A DNA stretch of 6,218 nucleotides from Deltaproteobacteria bacterium. Lineage in GTDB: Bacteria; Desulfobacterota; Desulfarculia; Adiutricales; Adiutricaceae. The translations under genes were made by a program, and so were the position numbers. This document shows positions 5,850 to 6,218 of this stretch, one piece after another. Where the stretch lies: assembly GCA_031257955.1 (NCBI GenBank), contig JAIRNQ010000260.1, forward strand, positions 1 to 6,218. Direction: 5' to 3'. A model generated the notes under the pieces. That model did not search any database and had not been told where the DNA came from. It saw only the letters and a program-made list of their open reading frames with translations. Position 1 is the first letter of the stretch; every line of letters begins with the position of its first letter.

Positions 5850-6218
5850 GTGAAAGACAAACGCCATGGCGCGCCCCGGCCGCCGTCCGGCCCGGCGCCG
5901 TCCGATCCGACCAAGAATAACGGACAAACCCCCAGGCCGACCCTTCCCGAAGCGGAAAGCCCCAGGGCCCTCCCGGCCGAGCAGATCATGGGGCGCATGA
6001 GCCCCCGGTCCATGGCCGTGGTCAGCCAAAACTGGCCCAAGCCCGGAGTGCCGCCCCGCAAGGCACTGGTCATGGGGTTGGGGCTCTCCGGCCTAGCCTC
6101 GGCCAAACTGTTGGTCCGGCTGGGCTTTGAGGTCATCGCTTCCGAGCGCCGGATGGTGGCCCAGCTGGGGCCCGAGGCCAAAGAAATGGACGCCATCGGG
6201 GTTAACCTCATCGACGAG
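5850..6218 (+). CDS. murD: UDP-N-acetylmuramoyl-L-alanine--D-glutamate ligase (MurD), 3' end missing
   Basis: Only the first 123 codons are present. MurD adds D-glutamate to UDP-MurNAc-L-Ala in the cytoplasm, the step before MurE. Recognition rests on the N-terminal Rossmann-like domain, RKALVMGLGLSGLASAKLL then GFEVIASE (from residue 70), matching the GxGxSG start of MurD, and on position after mraY. The GTG start at 5850 has GGGAGGTGAT 6 nt upstream. This start gives about 69 residues before the domain, where MurD usually has only about ten: a basic, proline-rich lead (MKDKRHGAPRPPSGPAPSD) continuing to QNWPKPGVPP. In-frame ATG codons at 5988, 5997 and 6012 are shorter alternatives but I see no comparable ribosome binding site for them. 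The ATP and ligase motifs lie beyond the window, so MurC-like homology cannot be formally excluded, though operon order favours MurD. Confidence 0.92.
   Translation, partial: MKDKRHGAPRPPSGPAPSDPTKNNGQTPRPTLPEAESPRALPAEQIMGRMSPRSMAVVSQNWPKPGVPPRKALVMGLGLSGLASAKLLVRLGFEVIASERRMVAQLGPEAKEMDAIGVNLIDE

Noticed and set aside
3098..6218. A hidden novel gene system between or within the mur genes
   Set aside because: Every stretch over 100 nt apart from the 216-nt murE-murF gap is occupied by a recognisable dcw gene; the gaps hold only repeats and hairpins.

Overview
The window is a stretch of the division and cell wall (dcw) cluster, all on the + strand: the 3' part of ftsI (class B penicillin-binding protein with a C-terminal PASTA domain), then complete murE, murF and mraY, then the 5' part of murD. 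Every assignment rests on catalytic or nucleotide-binding motifs readable in the translations. Three facts suggest a Gram-negative, Desulfobacterota/deltaproteobacteria-like bacterium: the order ftsI-murE-murF-mraY-murD (Bacillus-type clusters lack murF here), the DNPR signature of meso-diaminopimelate-adding MurE, and the PASTA tail on FtsI. The DNA is GC-rich with very many GGCC and GGCCAA words. The taxonomic guess is an inference.

Layout: 1-1133 ftsI (start outside the window); 1130-2881 murE, overlapping ftsI by 4 nt (ATGA); 2882-3097 an unusual 216-nt gap with a perfect second copy of the last 60 bp around the murE stop, a GGGTCC array, two perfect short hairpins and a G9 run beside the murF ribosome binding site; 3098-4696 murF; 4686-5765 mraY, overlapping murF by 11 nt; 5766-5849 a short gap with a long hairpin directly after the mraY stop; 5850-6218 murD, starting at a GTG behind a near-ideal Shine-Dalgarno and running off the end.

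The genes work in one pathway. MurD, MurE and MurF add D-Glu, the diamino acid and D-Ala-D-Ala to UDP-MurNAc-L-Ala in the cytoplasm; MraY transfers the resulting phospho-MurNAc-pentapeptide to undecaprenyl phosphate to give lipid I; FtsI crosslinks the finished strands at the septum. Overlaps or short gaps imply one polycistronic mRNA with translational coupling. No convincing promoter or intrinsic terminator was seen.

I see no undescribed multi-gene system: this is core housekeeping DNA. What is unusual is local. All three Mur ligases carry low-complexity, Gly/Pro/Lys-rich additions, some made of in-frame 12-bp or 15-bp tandem repeats. MurD carries a roughly 70-residue proline-rich N-terminal extension. 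The murE-murF gap shows recent repeat expansion and possible alternative RNA folding over the murF start.
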